From: Echria macrotheca
Lineage: Eukaryota; Ascomycota; Sordariomycetes; Sordariales; Schizotheciaceae
Direction: 5' to 3'
DNA length: 64,000 nt
Assembly: GCA_030411725.1 (NCBI GenBank)
Contig: MU839828.1
Location: 806,001 to 870,000 of the forward strand
The position numbers were made by a program, and so were the translations under genes. Under the pieces are notes generated by a model, which was not told the origin of the DNA, ran no database searches, and was given only the letters and a program-made list of their open reading frames with translations. Of the stretch, positions 1 through 10,093 are shown piece by piece (within the stretch, counting starts at the first letter, position 1; each line of letters begins with the position of its first letter).

Positions 1-2287
1 CGATTTGCCAGAAATCAGTGAGCGGAGAGCTTGTCACGGCGACAGGATCCGACACGGCGGCGCCGAAATTGGCAATATATTGTGCGACCATTTCATCGTG
101 AGTGCCGGGTGCGCCGGCCGGGCCGGGGAAGAGATTGATTTCAAGTGCCCTCCGCAGGAAAGCTGGGGTTCCCACTTTGAGCCTCCGAAGTTCACGAGAG
201 CTCGGCGCCTCGAGAGCAAGACTTGCTTGCGGTTGCAGGCACGTACATGCCTGCTGACCTGTTGCTGGCTGAGTCGGCTCGAGAGGCGAGCATTTTGACG
301 CGGCTTCGGTAAGAAGTGGATTGGCGAAGGGGGCTGAAAGCAGACCACGCTCTGATTTTGGATCAGTCTCCGGGGCTTCGGCTTTGATACCGCGCCACGG
401 CGAAGGCGGGGGATAGTCTCCTGGGTCTGGATTGGCCGGGTTGGCCTCGACTGGCTCGGGCCATGGTCTCAGGGCCTCGATCTCATCCACCTTGGCCTGC
501 AAGGCTGTCTTCAGTTCTCTGTTTTCAGATTCAGCGGTCTCGACCCGGGTCCTTAGTTCTGCGTAAGAGGCCTCCATATTCTGCGAGGTCGTCTGAAGCT
601 CCTGTTTTTGGGCTTCGACTGCTTCGGCCTGCGTCTCCAGCATCTTCATGGCCGCCTCAACCTCCGCTTTGTGGGATTCCGCGGCCTCGGCCCGGGCCAG
701 GAGCTCGATCAAAGAAGTTCCCATCTGTTTTCGCTCGGCCCGCAGACTTTCGATATTGCTGGCCAGTTCGTTCAGTTATGCGCGTAGCCCGTTGAAGGAC
801 TCCTCGAGCTTGCGCTTCTCTTCACCCAGTGTTTCTAGAGAGGCCTCGAGCTGCGTCTTTTCTCGGCCGATCGTCTCCAAAGAAGCCTCAGACTTGGCCT
901 TCCCTGCCTCTGCTTCTTTCAGCGAGGCCTTGGCTTTCCTGTTCTCCGCCTCCAGCTTGTCGACTCTTTGCTTCAGCCGATTTTTCTCCACCACCAGACT
1001 CTTAGTTCCGCCCTTGGATATATCGATCTGCTGAACCAGGTCCGTTTTCTCATTAACCAATTTTCCGATATCGCCGGACAGGACATCAATCCGGCCCTGC
1101 AGTTGTTCCTTCTGCTTGATAGCTTCGCTTAGCTCTACCTCATGCCGCGCTTGTTTGGCCCGCAAGTCGTTCTTCTCGACAACGGCTTGGCTGTGCTCAG
1201 TCCTGAGTTGGCCGAGCTCGGTCTTCACTCGTGTGATCTCGTCCTGCAGGTCTTTCCTCAGGCGGTTGGTTTGGTCATGCTCTGCCTCCAGTCGGGTGAT
1301 TTTCTCCTGCGCTTCTTTTTTCTGCTCGATAGCCTGGCTGAGCTCAGTCCGGAGTCGCTTGATCTCGTCCCGCAACCCCTTCTTGTGGATGATGGCCTGG
1401 CTGAGTTCGTTCTTGAGTTGCTTCTCGTCTTGCATCCACTTCCTCGAACCGAGAGCCTTGAGCTCCGCCTCGCACCGCTTCTTCTCGTCCTGCAGTTGCA
1501 TCTTCTGGTCGATAGCCTGGTCGAGCTTTGTCGCGAGTTTCTTCACGTCGTCCTGCAGCTGCGTCTTCAGACCCACGGCCTGACCAAGCTCCGTCTTGAG
1601 TCGCTCGTTCTCGTCCATCAGTTCCTTCCCCCGCACGAAGACCTCGTTGAGCTGCGTCTTGAGTTCATCATTCTCGCGTTCCAAGTAGACGCCCTGCTTG
1701 TTGAAGTCTGTCCAGAGCCTGCAGTTAGCGATGGCCATCTCACCCAGCTGGGCGCGGACGCCCTGGATGGTCTGCCGCAGCAAGTCCGGGTCTACATCGT
1801 TCGAGCACGCGCCTGCGCACTTGTCGAGATGCAGGAGCTCCTCCTGGGTGCGCTCGAGGGCGGCGCGAAAGAGCGGCGGGAGATCCAGGGAGAGAGAAAA
1901 GACAGAGTCCTTACACGTCTCCTCTTCCTTCTTCACCTCGCCCAGGGCAAAGGACGTCACGTTCGGCTCGGGGCTCCCGTCGATTGGCGGGGTCCGAGGC
2001 CTGGTGATAGCATGGCATCCGATGCGTCCAACGGGTGGTGATGGCCCCTCGGCAGGCGACAGAGGGGGCGATGCATTGGGGTTAATGTTGTTGAGGTCGT
2101 CTCTGCTGGCCCACGAAGCGGTGGGGGACGGCGAGATGGGCGAGATGGCGAATCGTGAGGATTGGGGTGGCAATGGACGTCGCGGCAGCGACATTGGGGA
2201 ACCGTCCTCGCGCATCCGTTTTCTCCCATGTGATCTCGGCCCGGATGGGGGCACACGAGGCCCCCAGCTTGCCGTGTCCTTGTCCAT
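1..2287 (-). pseudogene. Coiled-coil protein gene interrupted by an in-frame TAA; runs off the left edge
   Basis: I do not recognise the family. From the ATG at 2287 the frame gives a Ser/Pro-rich disordered N-terminus (about residues 1-115). A long Lys/Glu/Leu heptad coiled coil follows, with a clear 21-residue periodicity at residues 230-355. The frame meets TAA at 778-776 (codon 504) and then stays open in the same frame for about 258 codons to position 1. That continuation is first more coiled coil (for example RVETAESENRELKTAL) and then a Pro-rich tail. An earlier in-frame TTG exists at 2386, but MDKDTASWG is the first ATG. No donor/acceptor pair that removes the TAA and keeps the frame was found. 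It is either a gene with a nonsense change, a sequencing error, a readthrough product, or a 503-residue protein with leftover coding sequence downstream. Confidence 0.7.
1225..1600 (-). repeat. 63-bp tandem repeats encoding 21-residue coiled-coil units
   Basis: About six consecutive units of 21 residues (three heptads) follow the pattern L-x-x-E/K-L-x-Q-A-I-x-x-K-x-x-L-Q-D-E-I-K-R. Examples are LKNELSQAIIHKKGLRDEIK and LRTELSQAIEQKKEAQEKIT. One unit is shortened to 19 residues. The units are diverged at DNA level, so this is an old internal duplication rather than a fresh minisatellite. Confidence 0.75.
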
Positions 2288-2827
2288 TTGCTTCGGCCTC
2301 CGGGAAGCTGGACAAGCAGAGAAAGAGAGAGAGTGTGTGTGTCCAGGAGAACGTTTTGCACCTGTCGTCGGACATTTGCAACCCAATTTCCCACATCTAG
2401 TCTAGGGCAGTCAGCACGACCCCGCAGGTGACGCTTTATCATTGGCGTACTTGCTTTTTTTTGCACTCGACTGGGATAGGTAGTTGGCGCTCTCCACTGA
2501 ATCCACTGCCCCTTTCCTCGGGACAGGCCAGCGCTGTTCACGTGAGTTTCCAGTGGCGTCCCGAGCACGCGTCGAGATTCACAGGGGTCCCTGGGGTGCA
2601 GCCTTGGCGCATTCGTGCAACCGGTACTTGTCATTTTCTATCTTCGCCTTCGTCATCCCCCCTTTTTGCCGGTTGCCACAAGATGGACCACAAAATGCAA
2701 TAAACCCCATGCAATGCTGCGCCGACAAGTCCTGCCCTGCCCTCCCGCCCGATTGACTGGGTATCCATATTCTAGAAACACCTCGTAGTCTTACATTAGC
2801 AAACAAAGCCCGTTTGTCTGGGCCCCA
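2288..2827. other. Spacer upstream of the coiled-coil gene
   Basis: Holds the leader of the minus-strand coiled-coil gene, including a short GA/GT-rich patch near 2315-2340, and the 3' flank of the secreted protein gene. No further gene is supported. Confidence 0.5.
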
Positions 2828-3802
2828 CTATTGACATGCATATGTCGTCTTGGTCCCGAGCGGGAGCGTTGTTGTTTTGGTAAAGTCGGCAGGCGGCCCG
2901 TATCCGACCAAAGCTGTTTGTGTAACCAGGCTCGGGCAGCCGCCGCATTTGACAAGCACCGTCGTCGTCGTGTATCTCGAATATGTGGTAAAAGTCTTCC
3001 CTGCTGACTTCTCGGGCTGGATAAAATAAGTCGTCGGGCATGCTGCAGCGAAGTTGTCCTGCCGAGCCTCAAGCGCCTCCGTAGCCTTCGGCGCCGCCGT
3101 GATAGCAGGACTGGGAAGCGGCGCGAGAATCTGTCCAATCCCAGCACCACTTGTCGCGGTAGCTACTGACGCTTCTTGGGCCCGCGTGAGTGTGGGCGAC
3201 GGCGAGCAGACCGTGCTCCAATATGTTGATGCCGTCGATACGGATTTCGTGGCGATGATGTGGAAATTGGGGCAGAAGTAATATTGGTTTTCGACGTAGC
3301 TGCACCCGTGGCAGTCTACGCTCGTTTGTCGCATTATCGTCGAGGGGTAAATCGTCTCGGTCCCATCCCATGGGCATGGGTTGCCGGTTCTCGGCACCGT
3401 CGACGTGCAGCCGGGCTGCAGGGGAAAGAGACTGACACGGTCTGTGGGCGGGCCGCCCAAAGACAACGTGACGAAGACAGAGTCTGCTCGATCGTGTATG
3501 TCGCCGCGGCGCATGATCGGTTTCATGGCCCCATCGTCCTCGCCGGTCGATGCTCGTGTTGCGTCTATTTGCGGAGGGTGTGGATCGTCGTCGTGGGAGA
3601 CGTCTATTACTGTCGATGTCGGCGTCCAAGGCTCGCTGGTTTGAACAGGTCGTGAGGAAGAATCGGAGTGGGAAACCCAAGCCGGTTGGCCAGTCGGATG
3701 GGGTGACGACAAGCCGTCCCTCCGGATGTCGCCGGCGCCGATGGGGGAAGACGACACGTGCGTGAGCAGCGCCGACAAGAACACGAACCGTGAGAAGTCC
3801 AT
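2828..3802 (-). CDS. Secreted protein with two CxxC/Thr-rich modules, function unknown
   Basis: Single-exon frame of 324 residues from the ATG at 3802. The N-terminus MDFSRFVFLSALLTHVSSSP looks like a signal peptide. A Ser/Thr/Pro-rich region follows, and then two similar modules. The first has DCHGCSYVENQYYFCP after a Thr/Ser strand; the C-terminal one has VKCGGCPSLVTQTALVGYGP and ends in TKTTYAC-Q. Each module couples a CxxC pair to a further Cys, which suggests disulphide-bonded extracellular repeats. A TATA-like element lies about 118 nt upstream. No enzyme motif is visible; a cell-wall or effector-like role is only a guess. Confidence 0.7.
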   Translation of the reverse strand: MDFSRFVFLSALLTHVSSSPIGAGDIRRDGLSSPHPTGQPAWVSHSDSSSRPVQTSEPWTPTSTVIDVSHDDDPHPPQIDATRASTGEDDGAMKPIMRRGDIHDRADSVFVTLSLGGPPTDRVSLFPLQPGCTSTVPRTGNPCPWDGTETIYPSTIMRQTSVDCHGCSYVENQYYFCPNFHIIATKSVSTASTYWSTVCSPSPTLTRAQEASVATATSGAGIGQILAPLPSPAITAAPKATEALEARQDNFAAACPTTYFIQPEKSAGKTFTTYSRYTTTTVLVKCGGCPSLVTQTALVGYGPPADFTKTTTLPLGTKTTYACQ

Positions 3803-3917
3803 GGTTGGCTGTCGGTGCGCTCCTGCTTCGCGGTCGATACCGGTGCCGGCTATGCTGACAAGCGATTTCCTGTACAGCCCATGAGGTTCGGTTGAGATGC
3901 GTGTGGTCTGGGCTGAT

Positions 3918-3930
3918 GCTTTATAAAAGG
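3918..3930 (-). promoter_or_regulatory. TATA-like element for the secreted protein gene
   Basis: The minus strand reads CCTTTTATAAAGC, with TATAAA at 3925-3920, about 118 nt upstream of the ATG at 3802. The spacing suits a TATA box with a leader of roughly 80-90 nt. Confidence 0.5.
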
Positions 3931-6900
3931 GGTTGATGGCGTCCGAGGACGCGCTGCGGAGCTAACCAGGGAAGAAATTTCCGATGGCCAGGTGCTTCGA
4001 TGGAACGGCGAGGCGGAATGTCAGGGCGGAGGATGAGGCATTGGTGTCCCTTGGAGTGTTGCAGTCGCCTATGCGGTGCATCTCAGTGGCGTCGGAGAGA
4101 GCCCCGTACTGTGATATCGGCCTTGTCCCTGCCTGGTGCAGCCCGGGGCATTCTTGGATCCTGGATGGTGGGCCTGGGGAGGATGGCGTCGTCCGGGGGT
4201 GGACCGGTGACTTGTTGGAGCTGAGAAGATGAAGCTTGGGATCTGGCGATGGAAATTGGAGAAGGGTTGGTTGGAAACCAGACCTCGAGAGATGGAAAGC
4301 GGGGCAGCAACTCAACGGCTTGGGAGACAGACACACACCTACACACGAGGACAAAGAGGTCGGGGCCGGTGCCAGCGATATATTGGGCCACTATGCTTTG
4401 GAGGCCGTCCACCGGTAGGCTTCTCGTCGCCGCCGAAAGATGGGCCGTGCAAAGGAGTCACTCAGGTGCAGGCGACCCGCGTGGAGAGACTGTCTCCTGG
4501 GGCATGCTCGGATGGCGGGGGCGGCATCCTCGCTACGGCGGCTTTCCTGGACGAACACGTGAAGGGAAGCCGAGTCGAAACAGAATGGAAGCGAGGCAGA
4601 CCATGGTGGGAAGCCTCGACGGAATCGGCGTGGAACGTCGACCACCAGGCAGGCCCGGCGATTGGACGGCTAAATGAGGGGTGCGTAACCAGCAATATCA
4701 ACCTCGCCCAATCCTGCCACCATTAATCAACCGATATTAAGCCCACCTGGCTGTCCAGGTCTTAGCACGCCCTTGCTATGGCTCCTCAGCTCGACGGGCC
4801 GTGGTTGACAGCGAAAGCAGTTCTCTGCATTGTGGGTCGGGCGAGCCACCCGGGCGTCGGGTGCACATGCAGATGCGCCGTCAGGGGCAGCACAGAGTCG
4901 CAGCAACCGGCGCGCACATCTTGATCGCGACTCGGCGGCGCAAGGAGGGGAAAGGGGGCCAGCGGAAGATGACCGGTTCGACCGGGAGTCAGGTCCAGAC
5001 GGTGTCGCGTCGCATCCATAATATGGAGTTTGGCTGGCAGAGTTTGGATGAGTGGGATGAAGAGGGAAAAAACGAGGGGAACCTGGAAGCTAAGGGCAGC
5101 AAGGTTACATTTGACAGTGGTCGGGGATTGGCACTCCCCGCCAAGACGGGCCGGCAATTGCGGGTCTGGAACCCCTAAAAATAGGCCATCGCCCGCTGCT
5201 CCCTGCCTGTTCCTGGCAGCGCAGCGCCATCGAGAAGAGGGGCTCTCTCTCCTCTCTCCACCGCATGCAAAGAAGATGCGAAAAAGCTCACGAGATCTCC
5301 AAATCTCAGTTGTGTCTGCTGAGACCTGCGTTTGAACCACCCGATCGGATTGCCGGCCAGACCCAACGATACAGCCACCCCCATCTATTTGGTGCACCTC
5401 CTGCGATGCGCAAGAGCAAAGGCGAGATGGCCAGGTGCAAGGGAACCGAACCGACATAGGCGAATCTCGCTCCACCACACAACCCAGATTCGCATCGCAG
5501 AACGCAGAGATGGAGCTCGCCGTCTGCAACCTTCCCGCCACATTCACCCACACCTCGGGGTATCGGCAGCCGGTCCGGCTAAAGACCGCTCGATTGGCCA
5601 CACCCAGCACGGCACCGACGACTCGAACGCTGTCCATGAGCCTCACAGCAGAAAGACGCTAGGTCTACTTGTACGCACACGGACACACGCACACACCCGT
5701 CGACTTCGGAAACGCATCGTGCAACCCCCGACGCTCCGACTCTGTTCCTTATCCCGGTTTCCCCATTGCACTGAACTCAGTCTTGGCTCGATTCCGACTT
5801 TTCCATCGCTCCATTGCTGGCACCGGCTAATAGGCTCGACAGCATTCCCTACGGCGTCACCTTCCCGACTCGTCAACGGAGTGGAATACCTTACCCTCTT
5901 CCATTCTGCCCAACTAAGACGTTAGTTGTGCCAATTTTAGCAACACCCAGCTCCGGGTTGGCACGCTGTAATACATTAGGGAGAGCATTCTGCCCGGCGT
6001 GTCGGGCTCGCTCGTTGGTTCCCACTTCTAGAATTTGATCCTACCCGAACTTCTGGGTTAGGTTGCCTACTGCCAGTCGTGCAACCCGAGCTTTTACTTA
6101 AAACCAACCAACTGCACCTGATGACGATCTTGAGAAGAACAGGGTACAGACAGGCAGACCGCTGCATAGTATCCGTCAGCCCCTTTCTCTCTTTCAGCTG
6201 TCCCAATTTTGCGGTTTGTTGCATGCATGCTCGGTGCGACCCCCCTTTCAGCCCAACTCACCCAGCACGGTCTGGCCAGCTGCGGAGCCGCGACCCCGAG
6301 CCACGAGAACGGAAAAACGACTCGCTGGAAGTGGAAATGCAGATTGCCAAGTGTCACCCTACGAATACAACACAACTGGAGACAAAAAAAACCTGGTTAT
6401 TTGTGACGGAAAGCTGATTCACCACACCGGGTCCGCCGTCATATCCAAACCCGTTGCGCCATCTTCGGACCGTTGACCTCCAGTTGGCCGCTCCTCCCTT
6501 CCATTTTAATCATGTCTGTATATACACGAACCGTGGTTCTTGTTGTTCTTGTTCGGGCTCGGATGTGAAGCCCCCAAGATTCTGGACAGCTTTGCTTCTA
6601 GACATGGGCACATCGAGACGACGCCGACGTTGAGATACCGTGGCATACGCTGGTCTGGTCCCGTATTTTGCTATTTTAAGCTCTATCGCTCGCGTTCGGG
6701 TGACCGTCGCCGAAAATGGCAGTAAACCGGAGCGTCGCCCGGGTATCAACGCGTGAAGCGTTGACAGCATCAAGCGCAGCTGTGGACTAGTTTGAGCCGC
6801 CTAGAGAATTGTCCATGTCCTCTCTAGTCCGCGGGCCCCAGGATGGACGCGCTAGTAGCCTATGGAATGTGTCATGCTGGAGTCTGCCGAGGTATAGTAC

Positions 6901-7370
6901 CAGGGTTCACCTCGGTTGCCAATGCGGCGATTGCCACCAAGCAAAACACGGCCACCAGTCTATTTCTGACGTCCTCCGAGACCACGATCGAGTTCCGGTC
7001 GCAGACCGCATTGTGTCCTCCAGGACTCGTCGGCTTCTCGGAGGCAAGTGCTTCACGCAGGCACGTCTCGCGGTCCGAAGCCGTGCTGCGCCTTTTTGGT
7101 CAAAATGTCACTCTCCTATGCAGCCAACATGCTGACAGTCAGAGTTAATGGACCAGATATGCATATTGCTCGCTCGAGTCCACTTCTTGGGATATCTCGG
7201 CGCAGCGGTGATAGGCAACCGCGAGTCCAGTGATGCACGTTTGGAAGCTGTACTCGTGACGAAGAAAGCCGCCATACTCCCGAGGAGGCCGGATCATCGA
7301 GGTAGTTGTAGGCCGCGCTGCAGAAACGATGGATAAGCGAGAATTGCAGTAATTCCCTGTATCTTGTTTA
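3931..7370. other. 3.4-kb gene-poor spacer
   Basis: Overlapping open frames occur on both strands, the longest 286 codons at 4786-5646 minus. None has a recognisable domain, a convincing ATG with splice signals, or a codon pattern like the neighbouring genes. Part of it must be promoter or leader sequence. I see no RNA gene or repeat. Confidence 0.4.
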
Positions 7371-10093
7371 TCACCTCAAGAATGACTCGATGTCATTAGA
7401 GTTGAATATGGACCATAATCTCCGAGACGGGTTCTGTTGTTGATGTTAGCGAACGCGTGAATGGGAGAAAGGGGGTCGCTTGCGATCCCGCCACTCACGT
7501 AGTCGTCGGTGTCCCATTCGTCTACGACGACCGGGGAGCCCGGGGTAGTGGCCTCGACATCCTTCAACAGCCGCCAACAGTGGTCAAGGTCCAGGTCTAG
7601 GTTGGCAATCACTTGCCGCTCCACCTCCATTTCAGGGGCGCCACGCTGAAGAGCCTGAACCTGTGTCAACAGAGCAGAGTAGAAAAGCCGCCCCTTGATA
7701 TTCGTTTCCCCAGCCATGATGCGGTGATTCGTCCATAGAATGGCGTATTTTACGGCATCCACCAAATCCTGCCGCGGTGCAGCTCCGCTCCCAATGCCCG
7801 CAGTGCTGCCGGCATCGCTGTCACTCGGAGGACCGCTCCGATCAAGCGGGGGATCGATGTCCATGCTTTGCCGGAACGACTGGTCTTCCTGAACCTGCCA
7901 GAGAAGCTCAAGACAGATGGAGAGAACTGCAAGGGTGGGTACAGATCGGAATGAGCCGTATCCGCAGGTCGCCAGCCGTGTGAAGTCATCTCTCTGGCTT
8001 GCTGTTCCAGAATCGCTTGCGGGAGAGGCCGTGGCAATAGCTCGATACAACTTGAACGATGTCTCGACGCACATTTTCCGGGCAAAGTAATAAGCCGGGT
8101 TATTTTGAGCTAGCCATGGGTGGTTCAAGGCCAGGAAAAAGCGATGCACCATGTGCTCCGCAAGTCGCAGCTGGAACAGAGAGAGACGCTTAGGAAGAAT
8201 CCCGGCTGGGTCGTAGGATGGCTGAAGCATCGCAGACAAGGCGCGACAAGCATTTGTTAGTTCAGTATTCCATTTAAGAGTCTCTTCGTAGGAGGCGGCG
8301 GCACTGAAATGGCTGACATATTCTGCGATTGCGAGGCGTGTCGAGTATGACCGCAAGAGAGCAAGTTGGACAGTGGTCTGCGTGAAGGTACTGAGCGGCC
8401 GCGGCGCTGGCGTCACCTGCTCACTATCAACAAGCTGGTCGTCGTCATAGTTGGACGGCGGGCGAGTGTCAAAGTCGGAGAGCGCTACCAGCGGAGGACC
8501 GCCACAGTCTAAGCTGGACTGCAGGACGATCTCTAATACTGTGGCCCAGAGCCGCCTCCTCATCTCTACCCTGAGGATGGACAGGTTCGGCGAGGGATCC
8601 GGATCACGATGAAGACCCAAGTGCATGGCCAGCCGAAGTAGGGAACCAGCTGTAATCCAGCTGTGGTCGCCGCCAATACCGCACGTCTCTCGAGCCAGAT
8701 GAAGCAGGCACATGATCTGCAGGCCTTCGATGCTGATTCGCGACGTCTCGTCTGGAAATGCTAACCACACCTGGGCCTCGTACACCCACTTGGTAGCCAG
8801 ACTCTGGCGGTGCACCGGCAAGTCGTCGTGGAAGCAAGCCCCTACAACCATACACAACTTGAACTGGATAACGAAAGCATCACTGACGGCGGATGGATTC
8901 TCCCAGTATCGATGGTACTCCCGCCAGAACGTCGGTCGGTGAAGGATCCGATACACACTCTCAAAGGTTCGGAAGTAACTCTCGACAAGTTGAAGCGTCG
9001 TCTTCTCGGGAAGTAGGGTACTGCCGATGTCGAAGTTGGAACGATCCAATGCTTTCCGCACCTGGAGCTTAATGCCTTTGGCCGTCCCCTTGCATCTCCG
9101 TAAGAGATATGCGGTCTGCGAGTTTCGATCCCTCTCTACCTGCTCGGCGATGGCTGTGATCAAGGGGAACTGTAACCAAAGTCAGCGAACACGTCAGTGG
9201 CCTTGTTGCGCCCGTCGGTCGGGGTCAGACCGCCCGATATTGGGCCGGAGACAAAAAGGACGCCGGTGGTAGCCCGACGGAGGTTGCCGAGCTCCTGCAT
9301 CGGAGACGCGGCAACGGGAACATCGACTTACAAATTTTGGTTTGTTTGTTCGGCGATCTTCCTTGGCATACGTGACCATGTGAGCCGACCCGTGGTTCGA
9401 GATGGAGAGTCCATGGATCGACTGGGAAGGGTCGACGCCCCGGGGAACCGAACCCTGGCGCTTCAAGGCATCGGCCAACTGCTGCTCCAGCTGCCGAACG
9501 CGGTCCTCGAGGGCCGCTGTGTTGTTGCCCGACGGCGTGTGGCCGCCGCCGGTGGACTCGGCATATGAGGGACTCGAGATCGGCGCCAGCTCGGGCTGCT
9601 TCATCCCCGACAACGAGGCTGCGGCGGCAGAATTAGCATACTGGATACCGGCGGCCGTCGAAGCTGGCGCGTCTGGGCGAAAGCTGAAAGTGGCACTCGT
9701 GGCACTCGTGGCATACCGCGGATACGTGGTGTCCGAGGTAGGTGAGTCCCCATCAGCGGTCGGCGAGAGCCTCCACAATCGCGGTTTTGGTCGGCGGGCT
9801 TCCTCGTAGGTGCAATTGACGATCTTGGACTTTATACAGCTGGCGCAAGGCTCCATGCGATCGCAGCGGATCTTGCGGGTCCTGCACTGGATGCACGAGA
9901 GGGCCGGCCGGTTCCGTCTCCTGGGCTCCGTGGGCGTCGATGGAGACGAGGCCGAGGCCGATGCAGCCGCCGACGAGGGCGCCGACGTTGGGCCCGTCGT
10001 GGGAGCCGACGCCAACGTCGACAGTGCCGTCGTCTCGACCTCCATGGGCAGTAGCTCGCCGGTCGAGGACTGCGTGTTCAGGGCAGAAGCCAT
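7371..10093 (-). CDS. Zn2Cys6 transcription factor with fungal-specific TF domain
   Basis: Nuclear DNA-binding regulator; the target is unknown. Three exons: 10093-9332, 9169-7499 and 7433-7371, all joined in phase 0 with GTAAGT/GTGAGT donors and CAG acceptors. The spliced product is 831 residues. Residues 67-94 form the binuclear zinc cluster with cysteine spacing 2-6-5-2-7, followed by basic RRPKPRLWR. A short coiled coil (ALEDRVRQLEQQLADAL) lies near 194-210. The second exon carries the Fungal_trans middle homology region (DETSRISIEGLQIMCLLHLA, then RRRLWATVLE). The 63-nt last exon ends WSIFNSNDIESFLR; without removing the intron (GCTAAC branch site) the frame would give an unlikely tail. 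The start MASALNTQSS is the first ATG of the frame. Confidence 0.9.

Noticed and set aside
776..860. Intron that would remove the TAA of the coiled-coil gene
   Set aside because: The only nearby donor (GTGAAG at about 823) and candidate acceptors give lengths of 67 or 79 nt, which break the downstream frame.
1142..2041. Leu-rich 299-codon frame on the plus strand
   Set aside because: Antisense shadow of the Lys/Glu coiled-coil gene; the composition follows from the reverse complement of AAG/GAG/CTG codons.
4786..5646. 286-codon open frame, minus strand
   Set aside because: Overlaps comparable frames on the other strand, has no recognisable domain or conserved motif, and I found no supporting splice or start signals.
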